Positions 1-13,800 are shown, numbered from the stretch's first letter. The stretch: DNA of 64,000 bases from Sipunculus nudus (GCA_026874595.1 CM049321.1:21052979-21116978); one strand, 5' to 3'. The notes: a model not told the origin generated them from the sequence alone. Numbers and translations: made by a program.

Positions 1-2385
1 CACCAGTCTTGTATACGACAAAGCTATTTGACGTATAAATATGCCCAATTTCAGGCTGATATATCAAATTCCTCCATAGAATTAAGCAATACACTTTGCA
101 AAAGTCATTGTAGATGGCGACACCTGTCTTGTGAACGAGAAAGCCATTAAAGACACATAGACAGGATCAGAATATCAGGCCTTGAGTCTGATGCACCGGG
201 CTGACCAGGCTTGGTGAGAAAGGCTGTTGCCCCGAGTGTACTGTGACAAATTACTGGCTCAGGCTACTGCACTGAGTGAACTCTTGACCTACACCTGGCT
301 AGACTGAGTGAACTTTTGACCTGTACTTGGCTGCACTGAATGAACATGAGGTGATCACATGATACTCATGAGGTGATCACATGCTACCCATGAAATGATC
401 ACATGCTGCCCATGAGGTGATCACATGCCTTGTGCTTGGCTGCACTGTTTGAACTCTTGGCCTAAATCTGGCTGCACTGAATGAACTCTTGATCTGTTGC
501 CAAATCTGAAACAGTTGGCAGTTTCTCAACCTATTCAAGAAACATACACAATCTTGGCCTGTTACGTAACTCTGCTAAAATTTATCCAACACAAACCATT
601 TGAACAAACTTGAGAAGGCTCGCCTCTGGGATCATTTCTGTAAAATATTGAACAATTTGGCTGGACTCTTTACAAGAAGAAGAAGTTTTTATCAGCTTTT
701 TCCCTGTAAAATCTAAGTAAATGCTGATAGCAAAAATAAGCTGAATCCATCAACATTTGATATGTGACTGATAATTGCATAAAATTTGGGAATGGTAGCT
801 CCTGCTATTCCTGAGAAATTATGAATAATGTACAGATGATATGTAATATCATAAATCTACATTTTTTTAAAAGCTTTTAAAAAACATTCTTGTCAATATT
901 TTCAATAGATATTCTAAAATCTAAATGTCTAGAGGCATGATGTAATGGATGCTGATAAACTGGTGCTAGGCTAGATGTATCTGCTTCACACAGCTAACAT
1001 ATATGGTAAAATGACTCAATTCAATCTTTATAATTCAGCCAAAATTCATTTTTTTTTAACCATAAAAGACAATTATTATTAGAATGATTCAGGGAATTAT
1101 TCTTGCAAAATATTAAACAAACTGGCTTCAGTATCATCAGTCGAAAACCGTTTTGTAGGTTTATAACTCATATGGGAAAATACAGCAAAATGGCAAAGTT
1201 CAGCTTCCCATAACTCAGCCAAAAATCATTGAACCAAAACCATTTGAACAAACTTGAATTATCAACTTCTAAGGATAATTAATGTGTGAGATTTAAGAAT
1301 TTGGCCCAGTGGTTTTTGAGAAGAAGATTTTTGTAGCCACTTAGCTAACATGGGCTGTCATGGCATATGACTAAATTAAGCTTCCCATAACTCAGCCAAA
1401 AGTCACTGAACTGAGACCATTTGAACAAACTTGAATTATCAACATCTAAGGATAATTAATGTGTGAGATTTAAGAATTTGGCCCAGTGGTTTTTGAGAAG
1501 AAGATTTTTGTAGCCACTTAGCTAACACGGGCTGTTATGGCACATGACTAAATTCAGCTTCCCATAACTCAGCCAAAAGTCACTGAACTGAGACCATTTG
1601 AACAAACTTGAATTATCAACATCTAAGGATAATTAATGTGTGAGATTTAAGAATTTGGCCCAGTGGTTTTTGAGAAGAAGATTTTTGTAGCCACTTAGCT
1701 AAAATGGGCTGTTATGGCATATGACTTAATTCAGCTTCCCATAACTTAGACAAAAGTCACTGAACTGAGACCATTTGAACAATCTTCAGAAAGCACTACC
1801 CTAGGATCATTTCTGTGCGATATTAAACAATTAGGCCATTTCGTTTCAGAGAAGAAGTTATTTGTAGCTGTCAGTATGATACAGGCACTGATGACCCCCG
1901 TACAAAAAAGGCCGATGCAGGTGGCGCCACCAATACCTCAATTTCAGATATGACTCATGTGACCGACATTGGCATAAAATTTGGTGATGATAGCTCAAGC
2001 CATATCTGAGATTGTAATTTTAGTATGCTTTTTTGGACAGATGACTAAGTTCAACTTCCTGTAACTCGGCCAAAAATCACCAAACTTAAAACATTCGAAC
2101 AAACTTGAGAGAGATTGTTCCAGGGATCATTTCTGTGAAATATTGGACAATTTGGCTGAACAGTTTTGGGGAAGAAGATTTTTAAAGGTTTTTTAGCTTT
2201 TTCCCTATAAAATCTAATAAAATGCAGTTAGCCAAAAAATAAGCAAAATCCGATAGAGTTTTTCAGATGACTAATATTTTGCATAAAATTTAGTTATGCT
2301 AATTCTTGCCGTTTTCAAGATAGTATGGGTTAACCTACAGACGACGGACGACGCCACTCCATCGCATAAGCTCACAGGTTCGCTA
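1..2385 (-). repeat. Large repeat B (left copy, runs off window)
   Basis: Read on the minus strand from 2385, this matches the block starting at 38529 and continuing at 41307-43367. The shared start includes CGAACCTGTGAGCTTATGCG followed by a GTCGTC-rich patch. It contains the palindrome GGTGGCGCCACC (around 1921) and a 177-bp tandem core. At about 2229-2240 it preserves the uninterrupted sequence of the site where the right-hand copy carries an A element. No long ORF. The left end lies outside the window. Confidence 0.85.
1246..1780. repeat. Three tandem 177-bp core units inside repeat B
   Basis: The phrase GAACAAACTTGAATTATC recurs at 1246, 1423 and 1600, with a degenerate fourth start at 1777, giving an exact 177-bp period. 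The equivalent part of the right copy (around 41750-41960) has fewer units, so the core number varies between copies. Confidence 0.85.
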
Positions 2386-4092
2386 ATAAGAATAATGAAT
2401 GATCAGACTATACAATAATTGACCTATCCATGAACCTTATGCGACCTTAATCACATATTCATTCAATGAATAAACATAAGCATTGGACTAATGGAGCAAC
2501 CAATCAGGTGACCTTAAAAATTGTTAATGGTCAATCATCTGACAAAATCAAAATTTTGCATAATTTGACAGAGTTCTGTCAAACAGAACACGTGTAGTCT
2601 GTAAATACTACCAGTATCCATGTCGTCATGCTTTCCGGGATATTTTATTATACGAAGGAGACAGTATAAAAAGTTTCTAGGCTATAGGTTGGGGGAGCCA
2701 TTCCTCCGACTACTGAGTGAATAACAGTGTCTTACCTGGCACATAATTGGTATGGGACAAATAATCCAATATATATATTGCAACACAGTTCATATATGAC
2801 TGCAATATAGTAAACAATGGTCAGGTGATACCAGTTGATGACGTCAGTCAATAGGACGTCATGCGCCATCGCCCTTTGTGACGTCATTATTATGTTATAA
2901 TCAGCTCTCGCTACCATGGGCATGGAAGTCCATATGTGTAGGAGCGTTTTGGGGGCTCATTATAATTATAAGTTAAAAGGGCGGAGCATTTGGGCTGTGG
3001 TGGATAGGTGAATTTCAGGCTTCTGTCTATCTTAACTGGACCTTTGCGTTGACGCTGTTCCCAATCTGAATCATAAAACTTCACGATTTATAACTGTCAA
3101 AGTATAATAACTAACATGGACACGACATCTTTGCGTCGAATCAAGTTAAATATAATTTGTTGTAAAGTGAACAAAACCCAGGTTTCATTAAATTAAATAC
3201 TATTTCGCAAAAACCTGCATTATATTTCTGTGAAAAGAAAGTGCCGGTTCCTCTGTGACACGTCTAGCATGGGCATTCAAGAGATTCACTGCGCGCCGCA
3301 ATATAATACACAAGCGGGCTTATTTTGAAAAGAGCACAAGTGAATGCGCTGTCAAGAAAACAATGAGATCTTGTTCTTGGGCATATTAATTAAGGTCAAC
3401 GCATAATGAATTATGCAAAGGACCTACTCGTATTTCTGACAAATGTTCACGTGACTCCATCGCTTTCTGGCAGTGAAGGCTTTGAAGAATGCCCCTCGTG
3501 CAATTCCTTTTGATCAGTTATGATGCGAGCGTATAGATGAGTTAGAATACCGCTTTAGTTTCGAATAAACTGGACAAAGTTTGCATTCAGCGTGATCATT
3601 TTCCCAAAAAGGCAGACCTTTGACATTTTGCATGTATTACAAAGTCGGTTGCACTACGCTCTAAGCATTGCTGTTTGGAAGCAGGGGATTCCCCTGAATC
3701 GTAAGGGGTCGCATGTCTGAATATTAATAGGCCTAAAGATCAGGCACATTGCATGTTTTTAGGGTCCACTCGCGGGTCACACCTGACACCTGTTTTGTTC
3801 AATCATGGGTCACTACATACAGTCATGCAAGCAACGATGTTTGATGGCCAACTCAGGGGCCCTTTTTTGGACAGTAAATGTGGTGCAGGTCACTACTGCA
3901 AACTAATATTAAACAATTCTGGTTTTCTGAAGGCTCTGAGGAATTGGAAATGCCGATATCACGCAACTTAGTGAAGAAAATTCCAATTTTTTCCAGGTTA
4001 CCCAGGCTCCTTGTCAAGTTGCAAATTCCGTTTCAAAATGCGTTTTCTGCGAATTCCGTCCATTTCCAGCGGTCAGGGAAAATCATTGGCTC
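2386..4092. other. Mostly unique AT-rich DNA, no gene recognised
   Basis: No convincing coding exon was found. The stretch contains a cluster of CRE-like sites (2839-2886) and a consensus minus-strand splice donor at 2735 (see findings). Short frames at 2732-2923, 3753-3971 and 3878-4135 have no recognisable family. Confidence 0.5.
2839..2886. promoter_or_regulatory. Cluster of three CRE-like sites
   Basis: TGACGTCA occurs at 2839-2846 and 2879-2886, with GACGTCAT at 2855-2862. These are full or near-full CREB/ATF sites within 48 bases, an unusual density in AT-rich DNA. No gene can be assigned to them. Confidence 0.45.
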
Positions 4093-4393
4093 TATATATA
4101 TGTCGAGGCCCAGATTAGAATCTGGCCCTATTTAAAACCTGGCCAGCCCAGAACAATATTTTGTTTTGGACCGGCCCAGATCGAAATTCTAATCTGGGCC
4201 AGACCAGTTTTAAACTGGGCCAGCCCAGATTAAAATTTTGATCTGGGCAGGTACAAATTAAAATCATGTGGTGAAGACTTCAGGATTTAAATCTGGTCTG
4301 GACTGATTTTAAAATTTCAAATCAAAATTATGATCTGGGATGGCCCAGTTTTAAATTGGGCCAGATTCTAATCTGGGCCTCGACATATATATA
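4093..4393. mobile_element. Palindrome-rich inverted-repeat element (MITE-like), copy 1
   Basis: Near-perfect terminal inverted repeats of about 35 bases (TATATGTCGAGGCCCAGATT at the left, its complement at 4358-4393) enclose a 300-bp unit. The interior is made of short repeated palindromes built from AATCTGGGC and CCAGATT. It is flanked by TA repeats, so a target duplication cannot be read. No coding capacity. Confidence 0.75.
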
Positions 4394-4971
4394 TATATTT
4401 GTTAACATATATATGAATCAATATCATGAGCTCCATCATCCACAGGAATAAAACACTTCAGTCCATATCTCCATTTATATATCACATCAAGAAAATAAAC
4501 CATTTATCATCTTTGCCCATTTCAGATGGTCCCTCAGTCTAAGATTTATCATTTTGTGTAAATATTTGTGAACAGACCTTTCAAACAAACACCAGTACCA
4601 TGTTGTTTGAACGACAGATTTCAACAAACTATGTATATTTGATCCTGTCTTTGGAGATTCCATAAAGGTTATTAAAATTCTCAACTCAGGGACATGCACT
4701 GTAAGTATCTGTAGATTTCAACCGTATCACATGGTCATCTTCAGCAGACCGGCATGCTTGACAACACCTGGGTCGTCATCAATCACACCACACTGCTGAT
4801 GATGATCATGTGATACAGTCAAAAGCCATAGCAACATACAGTGTAACATACAATGTAAGTCCCTGAGTTGAGAAGTTTAATAACCTTAAACAGAAATCAT
4901 GTTTGTTAGATCTCATATGTTTAAACAAAATTAACAGGGCTGGCACTATTATTTGCATATTTATGTCGAGG

Positions 4972-6293
4972 CCTAGATCAGAATCTGGTCCAATTCAAAA
5001 CTAACTGGTCCAGATCAAAATTTTAACTTGGGCCAGACAGGTTTTAAACTGGGCTAGACAAGATTTGAATTTTGATCTGGGCCAGTCCAGATTACAATCC
5101 TGTGGTAAAGACTTCAAGATTGAGATCTGGTCTGGACTGATTTTAAACTGGGCCAGCCCAGATTAGAATTTTGGTCTGGGCCAGTTCAGATTACAATCAT
5201 GTGGTGGACTGATTTTAAACTGGGCCAGCCCAGATTAGAATTTTGGTCTGGACTAGTTCAGATTACAATCACCTGGTGGACTTATATTAAACTGGGCAAG
5301 CCTAGATCAGAATCCTAATCTTCTCCTAGGCTGGCTTGATTTTTATCATTTTAAATCAGATAATGCTGTTGTTATTTATCTCTGATACACCACTGTGTTA
5401 TTGACTAAACAAATCCAGCTAACCAATTTAATTTTAATGTGGTTCTTTGGTTTCATCTATTCTTCAAGAAAATCAACAGCTTAGAAAATGATATAACTGC
5501 TGTCATTTGACAGTCTAAAAAAATAGAGGGGAAGGTGTGAAAGCCTTAATTGGATTTATAATTTTATTTCAGATAAAAAAGCTTAAATCCATAAGTATGC
5601 AGTAGGGTGGCAAACATGGTGGAGTTTTTGAGTAAATAACTTGGGGGAATAAAAAAGCTAACTGGATAACTGGTAGACACTTAAATCTAAATGAAATGTA
5701 GTTTAATGCTGGAATAAAAATACTCTCCACCTTCAATAGTTAAAATGCTGAGTGAGTGAATATTGTTTCCATTGTTCTAACTACATTATATCCTGGTTAA
5801 TAATTCCAACAAACTAGACAAACAAACCTTATTTTGTTATATTATGTACCAGATATATTTCTCTGTTTGCTTAGTTTCAGTCATCTAATTTCAGTGACAA
5901 AATTCCAGGTTTCCAAATAGATTTTTCAAGGGCCTTCCTTCCTGAATATTTAGTTACAAGTCCTAAACCCAAAGTAACAGTAAATGTGCTACTTGTGAAC
6001 ATGCTCCTTTTTTAATCAATTTTAAAGGGCACTTCGTGTTTGCAATATACATGATGTAAATAATTAATTTCCAATGTAGGTTAATAAGAATTCCTCAGTC
6101 AAGCCAGTCTATGAATAGATTAAGATTCTGATCTGGGCTAGCCCAGTTTAAAATCAGTCCAGACCAGATCTCAATCCTGAAGACTATACCACTGGACTGT
6201 AATCTGGACTGGCCCAGATCAAAATTTTAATCTGGGCTGGCCTAGTTTTAAATTGGACCAGATTCTAATCTGGGCTTCAACATATATATATAT
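4972..6293. mobile_element. Palindrome-rich inverted-repeat element, copy 2, interrupted
   Basis: The left end (TGTCGAGGCCTAGATCAGAA at about 4973) and right end (complement at 6255-6293) match copy 1. Between them the CTGGGCC-type palindromes occupy 4973-5340 and 6113-6293. About 770 bp of unrelated AT-rich DNA lies between (5341-6112), suggesting an insertion or two partial copies. Confidence 0.6.
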
Positions 6294-7346
6294 TTCAACT
6301 GATGCTTGTGGACAATATAATAATTGATGATACTGACAAGAATCAATTTCATAAAATGGACACAATTTCATTAAAATCTGTAATTAATTGGCCAATTCTC
6401 TTGTACATAATTATTGGGCTCAAAGGACGTTTTAACATCACAAAGAATATCAGTACTAACCCAAACTAGACATTTCTGGCATCGGATATGCTGTAGGATG
6501 TCCTACAAAAATAAGCCCCCTTCTTCAGAAGCATATACTGACAGTGACAATTGACGTGGTCAAGGCCACCAGGCTCAGGGTCACAAATGTTTCAACTTGT
6601 CCGACATCTTAATGAAGACAATTTGTGCATCAAATTTAAAGAAAAACTATGCAGTAATTCAATAGTAATGGGTTCACGAAAATACTGCGGTTTCCACAGG
6701 TTTGACCTTGAAATCAAGATCAAGGTAACTGGTCTTGTATATAACACCTCTGACTGATAAAATTGTCTCAACATTTGACTGCTTGACATGCAGGAAAGGC
6801 CTGAAAACCAAATCAATTCTTTGATAGACCTGAATGTGGATCAAGCAGTTTTGCGCTGATGATTCAATCACATTGATGAGTGGTTGTTTTATTTCATCAT
6901 GGATCTAACTGACTGTATTTTAGTATATCAATCACAAACGATTATCTATGCACATGCAAAGAAATCATAAATTATATATGTTTTATATATTAATATTCCA
7001 GTCCTGTCAGAAATATAGGGAACACCCAACACAAGGTAGAGAACAACATTAAAACTGATTTTAAGCAGCAGACAACTACCTGGCCATCACCTTAGCCTTT
7101 CAGAGTGTTCTAAAAGGTTAAATTTAAGTTTTATTATTAACTTTAACATGCTTTCTAAAGTCTTTATATGAACGCTGATTTATACAGAATATTTTGCTGA
7201 AATATAAAGGATTAACAATTAACAGACTGATAATCAACCACCAGTATTTTTTTTTTTTCTTTTTAATCATCAAAAACATGCTAGCCTTGACTCGTGCCCA
7301 TAGACAAATGAAAAGTCAACTTTGGTAAATGCACTTATTGACCTAC
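6294..7346. other. WAC downstream/intron 7 sequence without recognised gene
   Basis: AT-rich, with overlapping short frames on both strands around 6551-6871 that show no family resemblance. The remaining WAC exons were looked for here and not found. A T-run lies at about 7248-7265. Confidence 0.5.
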
Positions 7347-7859
7347 CTTCATGTTCATGCCTGTGTCGTCCACCCTGTTTACTTGTGCTGCTTTTATAAC
7401 CGTATCCATAACCACCATGGCCATAATTAGATCCATGGCCTTGACCTCTGTGCATGTCCTGCATGTTCGATCCGGGCAAGCCGGAACCATAATTATCCAT
7501 GCGGTTCCCATGGTGATTACCACCAATGTTCCTGCTACCATGGTTACCAGCACTACTGCTGCCATGACTACCATCCCTGTTACTATGGAAACCAAGCTTG
7601 TTGCTGTAGTTAACCTCTCTTTGGGAATGGTCACCCTGTTGCCAGTTCTGATGTTGCGACACGGGCCCCTTAGGGTTCGTATAATGGTTATGTTGGTACC
7701 CCTGCCTGCTGTAAGGCTGAGGTTTACCGCGGTCCAAGTTAGTGGCCTGGTTTCTGTCTGGGTAACGAGACTGAGGGTGTGAGCTGGATGTACTTGAGGG
7801 AGCGTTTCTGTCATGCCAGTCCGAACTACTGTTGGAATGTCTGTGTCGGTCATCTGCCC
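7347..7859 (-). CDS. WAC: WAC coding exon 7, low-complexity Ser/His/Gly-rich region
   Basis: The acceptor TTGTTGATACAG precedes 7859 and the donor GTAGGT follows 7347. It encodes residues 214-384. The start ([20 protein letters not shown]) resembles the RHNDRDYR region of vertebrate WAC. The second half is Gly/Asn/His/Tyr-rich ([16 protein letters not shown] near the end), likely disordered and not obviously conserved with vertebrates. Reading through the donor would add about 25 residues and stop at 7270, so a short intron-retained form is possible but not supported by anything else. Confidence 0.92.
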
Positions 7860-10800
7860 CTGTATCAACAAAAGCACAGTTTTTTTATATTAGGATAATT
7901 TCATTTCAAAACCATTAATCAAGGTCAGGACTAAAGCCTCACATGCTGTTACACTGAAATAATCTACAATTATAATGAATAGTACGGATGATGACCAGGT
8001 AATGGTTGTTTTTAAACATGGTTCTTCACATCCGTTAAGTAACTCACCGTATTTTGTCAAACACAGCAAGTTTACGCATTAAACAATGTCAACTGTGATT
8101 AACAAAATATATAATGTAAAACATGATCAGTGTGAAACCTTTTACATACATATTTACATACAACTGTTAATAAAAAAATGTCCATTTAATGTTGCCTCCA
8201 GAGTACAGCTTAATCCAATATATAGACATTGCACAGCATATTCTTTTAAGTCTCAGATTTAACCAATTTTAATTATATATACCAGCTAAAACTAGGAAAA
8301 CATAATTCCCAAAACCTGAGAAAATCATGTTACTGACGTTCATTTAACTAACCAGCTAAGCACATCATATTACAGAATATTCATTTAATTTTGGCTATTC
8401 TTTGATGAACAATTTACTCATTCTAGTTTTAACTTTTCATCACTATTTCTCAGTCATCCCTTTTAAAACATTCCACCTACAAGGTGTAAACATAAATTCT
8501 AAAAGTTATTTCGGCTCCATTTGATTAAAGTACTTTACTGATAAACATTTAAAATTGAAATATGCTATTAATCAATTCAATGAAACACAGTTTGCCATTC
8601 TCCTTATATATATTATTAGCATTTTATATATATTATTAGCAACAGGGATGCTTGGAAAACGTTACATATAAAATTGATAATTTTATATCTTTAAGAAATC
8701 ACAATTTTAGATGATATAAACTTAAGTTCCCATAAACCACAATGCATGGGACACTGTTAACCTTCAGAATATGTACGAATCAAGCACTTCAGAGCAGCAG
8801 CTTGGTTAATATTCAGGAAAAACTGACAATATTTAAACATTTCCAAGACAGTCCCGACTTCTTCAGGGCCCAATAAGATAAATTTAGCAGCTTATTACCT
8901 CTGCTGGATGAACTGGATGATCCCTCAGAATATTTGTCTCTCTGTCGCTCAGATTCTTTGTTGGCCTTCCCTTTTGACCTGGGTGAAAATACATACAATA
9001 CATACAATAATCAATGTGTTACAATGGAGCAAAATTATACACAACCGAGTACAGTTTAACCTGTTCATTTGCTCCAGTTAATTTTCCAAATTTGCCTACT
9101 ATAAAAATATTTTTCTTAATATTTTTGTGAGTGCAAGTAATATTTATTTTTATTTTTAACTCATCTACCTTTAACTACACAGTTCTCACTGCATGACATT
9201 TTAACTGTGTAATTATGTTTTCCTATGCACTCTGAAAACATTAATATTTAATATTTAATGCATTTAAAATATTTTGAAAATTCAGAGCACTGAACATTGG
9301 AATATGTTTTTAAATACTAAGGAACACACAGCAACAAAATGGAAGCTCAATCATTTCAATTTAATCCCTGCAACAAGAAATCAACACTGCAAGCCTTTAG
9401 TGCTCAACCCTGCAGTAGAAAACCAAGAGACAGATCTCCTTTTCCCCCTGACAAAAAGAATCAAGAAATCAAACAATACCCCACAATACTGAGTAAAGAT
9501 GCCTCCGCTGATTTTTTAATCATTCCTTGTTCCCCCCCCCCCCTGATATCTTACTTCAAAAGTGAATCTGGAGTGTGTAGGAGTGCATACATCAGGGTTA
9601 CCTACACTAAGCTTTCACAGACTTATTTATTTGTGCAATGTTACTTTTCTGTGCAACGAACCTCACTTATATTAAACCACATCGTAATCCGATGAAATTA
9701 TAAAATATTTCAACAGTTCAAAAAACAAATTGGATGCCCTTACGGGAGCGTCCATTCCTTGGGTTTTTCCCACTGGGAGACCTCCGATTTACAGTTGTAG
9801 AAGTATCGTTTGCCTGAGGAGCTGATATGTTCAGACCAGTCTCCACACACTCGCACTGCCGACTTCTGCACCTGAAAGACACCACAGAAGATGAAGCTAT
9901 CACCGAGGTTTGGTTTATAATCTGGTATCGTGGCCCAGTGCTGTAGTCAACCTAAAACCATCCATATCCAAGTGAATGTCCGGTCACTCAAGTCCAAGTC
10001 CACATTTAAGTAGACCAAGTCCAAGTCCCTCCTCTTTGGGTCCCAGTCTCCTGAAGTCCAAGTCAAGAGTCCAAATTAAATATCTTTATTAAAAGATATT
10101 TTCAGTTGAACTTCAAGGTTATCATGTGTACTTGTGTTGGTTTGTAATCATCTTGGTTCTTACACTTTCAGTGGATTAATTTTTCATGACCTTTAAGAAC
10201 AAGAGCACCCCATGGGCGCACAATGTGACTGTCGTATGTCTGACCAGTGACATCTGACCTCATTAAATATGCATGGGTTTTGCCGCAATAGAATTCTGAT
10301 TTCAGATGAGAAATACTATTGGTAAATAATTATGACGAGTTTCATGGACAGCCATCAGACTTTGATATGTCATCACAATGCCACCAAGTATGAAGACCCC
10401 TGACCTTGTTTGATATGCTTGACTCTGGGTGGAGATATTATTATATTGGATGATACTGCTGTTGAGTTCTTCAAAATGCATCATGTTCCAGGCAATTTAT
10501 TGTGATGAAACCACAAAGTAACCTGGTGACCTCTGACCTCATGAAAAATGTTTTGATTTTACCTATATTAAAACTTCTTTGAGATCATCTTGAGTAAGCA
10601 CGAAAGGTGTGTTTTGTGAAAATCCATCAAAGCCCTGTTATCACACTGACACACTAAAAGTTAACGGACAAATGGACTGTGGGTATACCATGTATTGTCT
10701 TAGATGGGCGTCTAAAAATTCATGACCTTTTTCAGCACAACTTCAATGGGAAACAATCACATATTGAACAGGCAAATTAGATCCCTGATGAAAAATTTGT

Positions 10801-13800
10801 TCTTGAAAAAAATTGGTTAAAAGACTGTTTTTGAATTATCAGAATTTGTAACTTTTTAAGGGCATGGGAACCCCTACATGATTTTTTTCAGTTCAATTTT
10901 TAATTTAATTAGATGTGGTCGGACAATGGTCCTCAGAGGGCCCCCCATTTCTGGTAAAAATTAAGTTAAATTTGAAAAATATGACAAACAGAAACAGGTT
11001 TTTGTCCATATGCATGAGGGAAAAAATCCTACTGGATCAAATGATCTTAAAGAAGATATGTCTGAAATAATGTGTGCAATATAGAAAATCACCGAGTGTA
11101 GTCTGTTGGCCATATTTGATTTTGAGCAAGTCTGTAATTCAAAAGGTCTGGGGTTCTCATAGTCACCAATGATCACTGTGAAATTTGGTTGTTGTTGAGT
11201 TATCACGTGCGAAAGAAAATCAGCGATTGGGCTGTGGCAGCCATATTGGAATTCCCACAGCTCTGTAATTCAATAGGTCTGGAGCCCTCATAGGTAACAA
11301 TCATCCCTGTGAATTTGAAAAAGCTGCTGTAGGTTGTTGTTGAGTTATCACTCACAAAAAAAAATCAGGGATCAGGCTGTGGCAGTTATATTGGAATTCT
11401 GACAGGTCCGTAATTCAATAGGACTGGAGCTCTAGAAGGTACCAATCATCCTTGTGAATTTGGGAAAGCTGCTACAGGTTGTTGTTGAGTTAACCCGCAC
11501 AAAAGAAAATCAAGGATCGGGCTTTGGTGGCCATATTGGAATTCTGACAAGTCTTGTTATTCAACAGGTCTGGAGCCCTCATAGGTACCAATCATCCCTG
11601 TGAATTTGGGAAAGCTGCAGTAGGTTGTTGTTGAGTTATTGCGTGCAAAAGGAAATCAGCGATTGGGCTTAGCCATATTGGAATTCCGACAGGTTTATAA
11701 TTCAATAGGTCTGGAGCCATCATAGATACCAATCATCCCTGTGAATTTGGGAAAGCTGAAGTATGTTTTGTTGAGTTGTTGCGCACAAAAGAAAGTGTCA
11801 CTGACGGAAGGACGGATGGATGGGAGGACAGACTGACATGGTGATCACTATAGGGCACCGCTTGCCAAGCAGGGCCCTAATTAAGATCCTGTTGAAGAAA
11901 CAAAGCTTAGTATATAAGCTTGGGTAAATTTTTTTTTTTCAGTTACGAGTTCCCATTTATGCAAATCTCGTTAGTGTGTTTCAATCTGAATGTCTGACTT
12001 TAAGTGACAGTTTTTTACCCCCCACTGGATCCCAGACAGATTATGCCTGAATTCTTGAGTCCTTAACACCAAGCCCAAGTACAGGTCAAAGTCCTTCAAT
12101 TAAAGTCTGGGTCAAAGTCTAGTCTGAAATAAAGTTTAAATAAGTCTGAACTGGAGTCTTAACTCTCTCTCAACATCTTATCTTACAACTCTCTCATTGT
12201 CTTTATCTGTCATTATCTGTTGTTAACACTGCCTTTTTGTCTTTTGGGTCTGTTCATTCTTGTAACTTTTTCTTCATACGAGGAAGCATAAAAGGTAACT
12301 CGTTTTACATTTGCTTGCTGAGCTGACAGTAGTATGCATTCATCTTTGGCAGGAGAGGGAACACCCTCGTACTAAGGACCTTTCCTGAGGGGTCTCAGTG
12401 AGGGGGCAGGGCTTTAACAGGACTTGAACCCACAGCCTTACAATGACAGGCACACCTTTGGCAGCCTGACCAACATAACTCTATACACAACTCTATACAG
12501 CTTAGGGGTTTTGTAAGAAAAGGTTCTAACAGGTGTATTAAAAGAAAATAACGAACAACTTTCCCTGCAGATTTCAATTTTCATAAAATGCCACATGGTG
12601 GTTTTTATCTATTCTCATCACTTCTATTTTTCATGTGCATCATGATAATAATGCTTGTTGAGAAAGTAACATCAAAAGTTAAAATCAAGCACAGCCCTGT
12701 GATTCCACACACTATCTTACAGAAAGCCATGTCTACTGGTAAAGCATAAGTTAACTTAAAGATAAGTAAACTTGCATCAAAATAAATCAAATAACATCAC
12801 AATACACAGACTTGCATCTAGAAAAGTAAACCTGCATTAAGATAAATAAAATTACATCACAATACACAAACTTAAGATAAAAAAACTTACATCGCATTAC
12901 ACACACTTATGATAAATAAACTTACATCACTATACACATCATGATAAGTAAACTTATGTCAAGATAAATATACTTACTTAAAGATAAGTAAACTTACATC
13001 AACTTCAAGATAAGTAAACTTACATCATTCCTGTGGCTTTGGTCTTGGTCATCACCACGTTCGTCTCTGGTGTCACTTCCTGTTGGACCTCGGGCAGACA
13101 TGGGAGGATTACGGGCATCACCGAACCCTCCATCTCCACGCGACTGGACCGGTCCAGGGTTACCATGGTGGTTGAAGCGAGAACTCCCCACCCCTTGGTC
13201 TGTAAAGTGTAATACAAAACCACAGTGATCATTTTCGTATCAAACAATTCAGATGTATTGATATTAATTTCTTTGATATGATAGGAATTTTTACCTTTGT
13301 AGAAATTAAGAATGGTGATGTATAGTGCCGCAATGAACACCCAGACTTTAGAGAGTCCATGATCTATGCAAGAAATAATGAACATGCAAATGTTCACCCA
13401 CTGTGATAAAAGCAGTACACAAATCTTTTTAGAAAGCTCATTTAAGCTGACAGACAAATAGCAAAGAATGAATACAAAAGTTTCTTTTTACAAGATAAAT
13501 TATCTAATAAATGGTATCCATTAATTTGCTGTGTCCAGTATTGGGTAGGAGCCAGGAGACCCGAAGTACATGGTTTATTGCAGGTGATAAATTGTTAATC
13601 ACATTAAACAACATGAGTTTTTTTCTTAGCTATTTCTAGCAACTTTTTTGCGAGACGCAATGTTCACAAACCCATTTTCTTATTGCCATAGAGTATCATT
13701 AACCAGTTCCTCTTGCAAGATGCCGCCATTGCACATAAGATGTTATTGTTAAGGCAGTGACATATAAACATCTGCAATAATGTGTATTGTCTCACGCAGT

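Noticed and set aside
7351-7877. Long frames overlapping WAC exon 7 on both strands (143 codons plus strand; 180 codons in another minus frame)
   Set aside because: They are shadows of the G/A/C-biased WAC exon. Only the frame in phase with exons 1-6 continues the WAC protein.
12400-12485. Possible tRNA gene on the minus strand
   Set aside because: A- and B-box-like sequences only, with no cloverleaf. Read as a SINE head.
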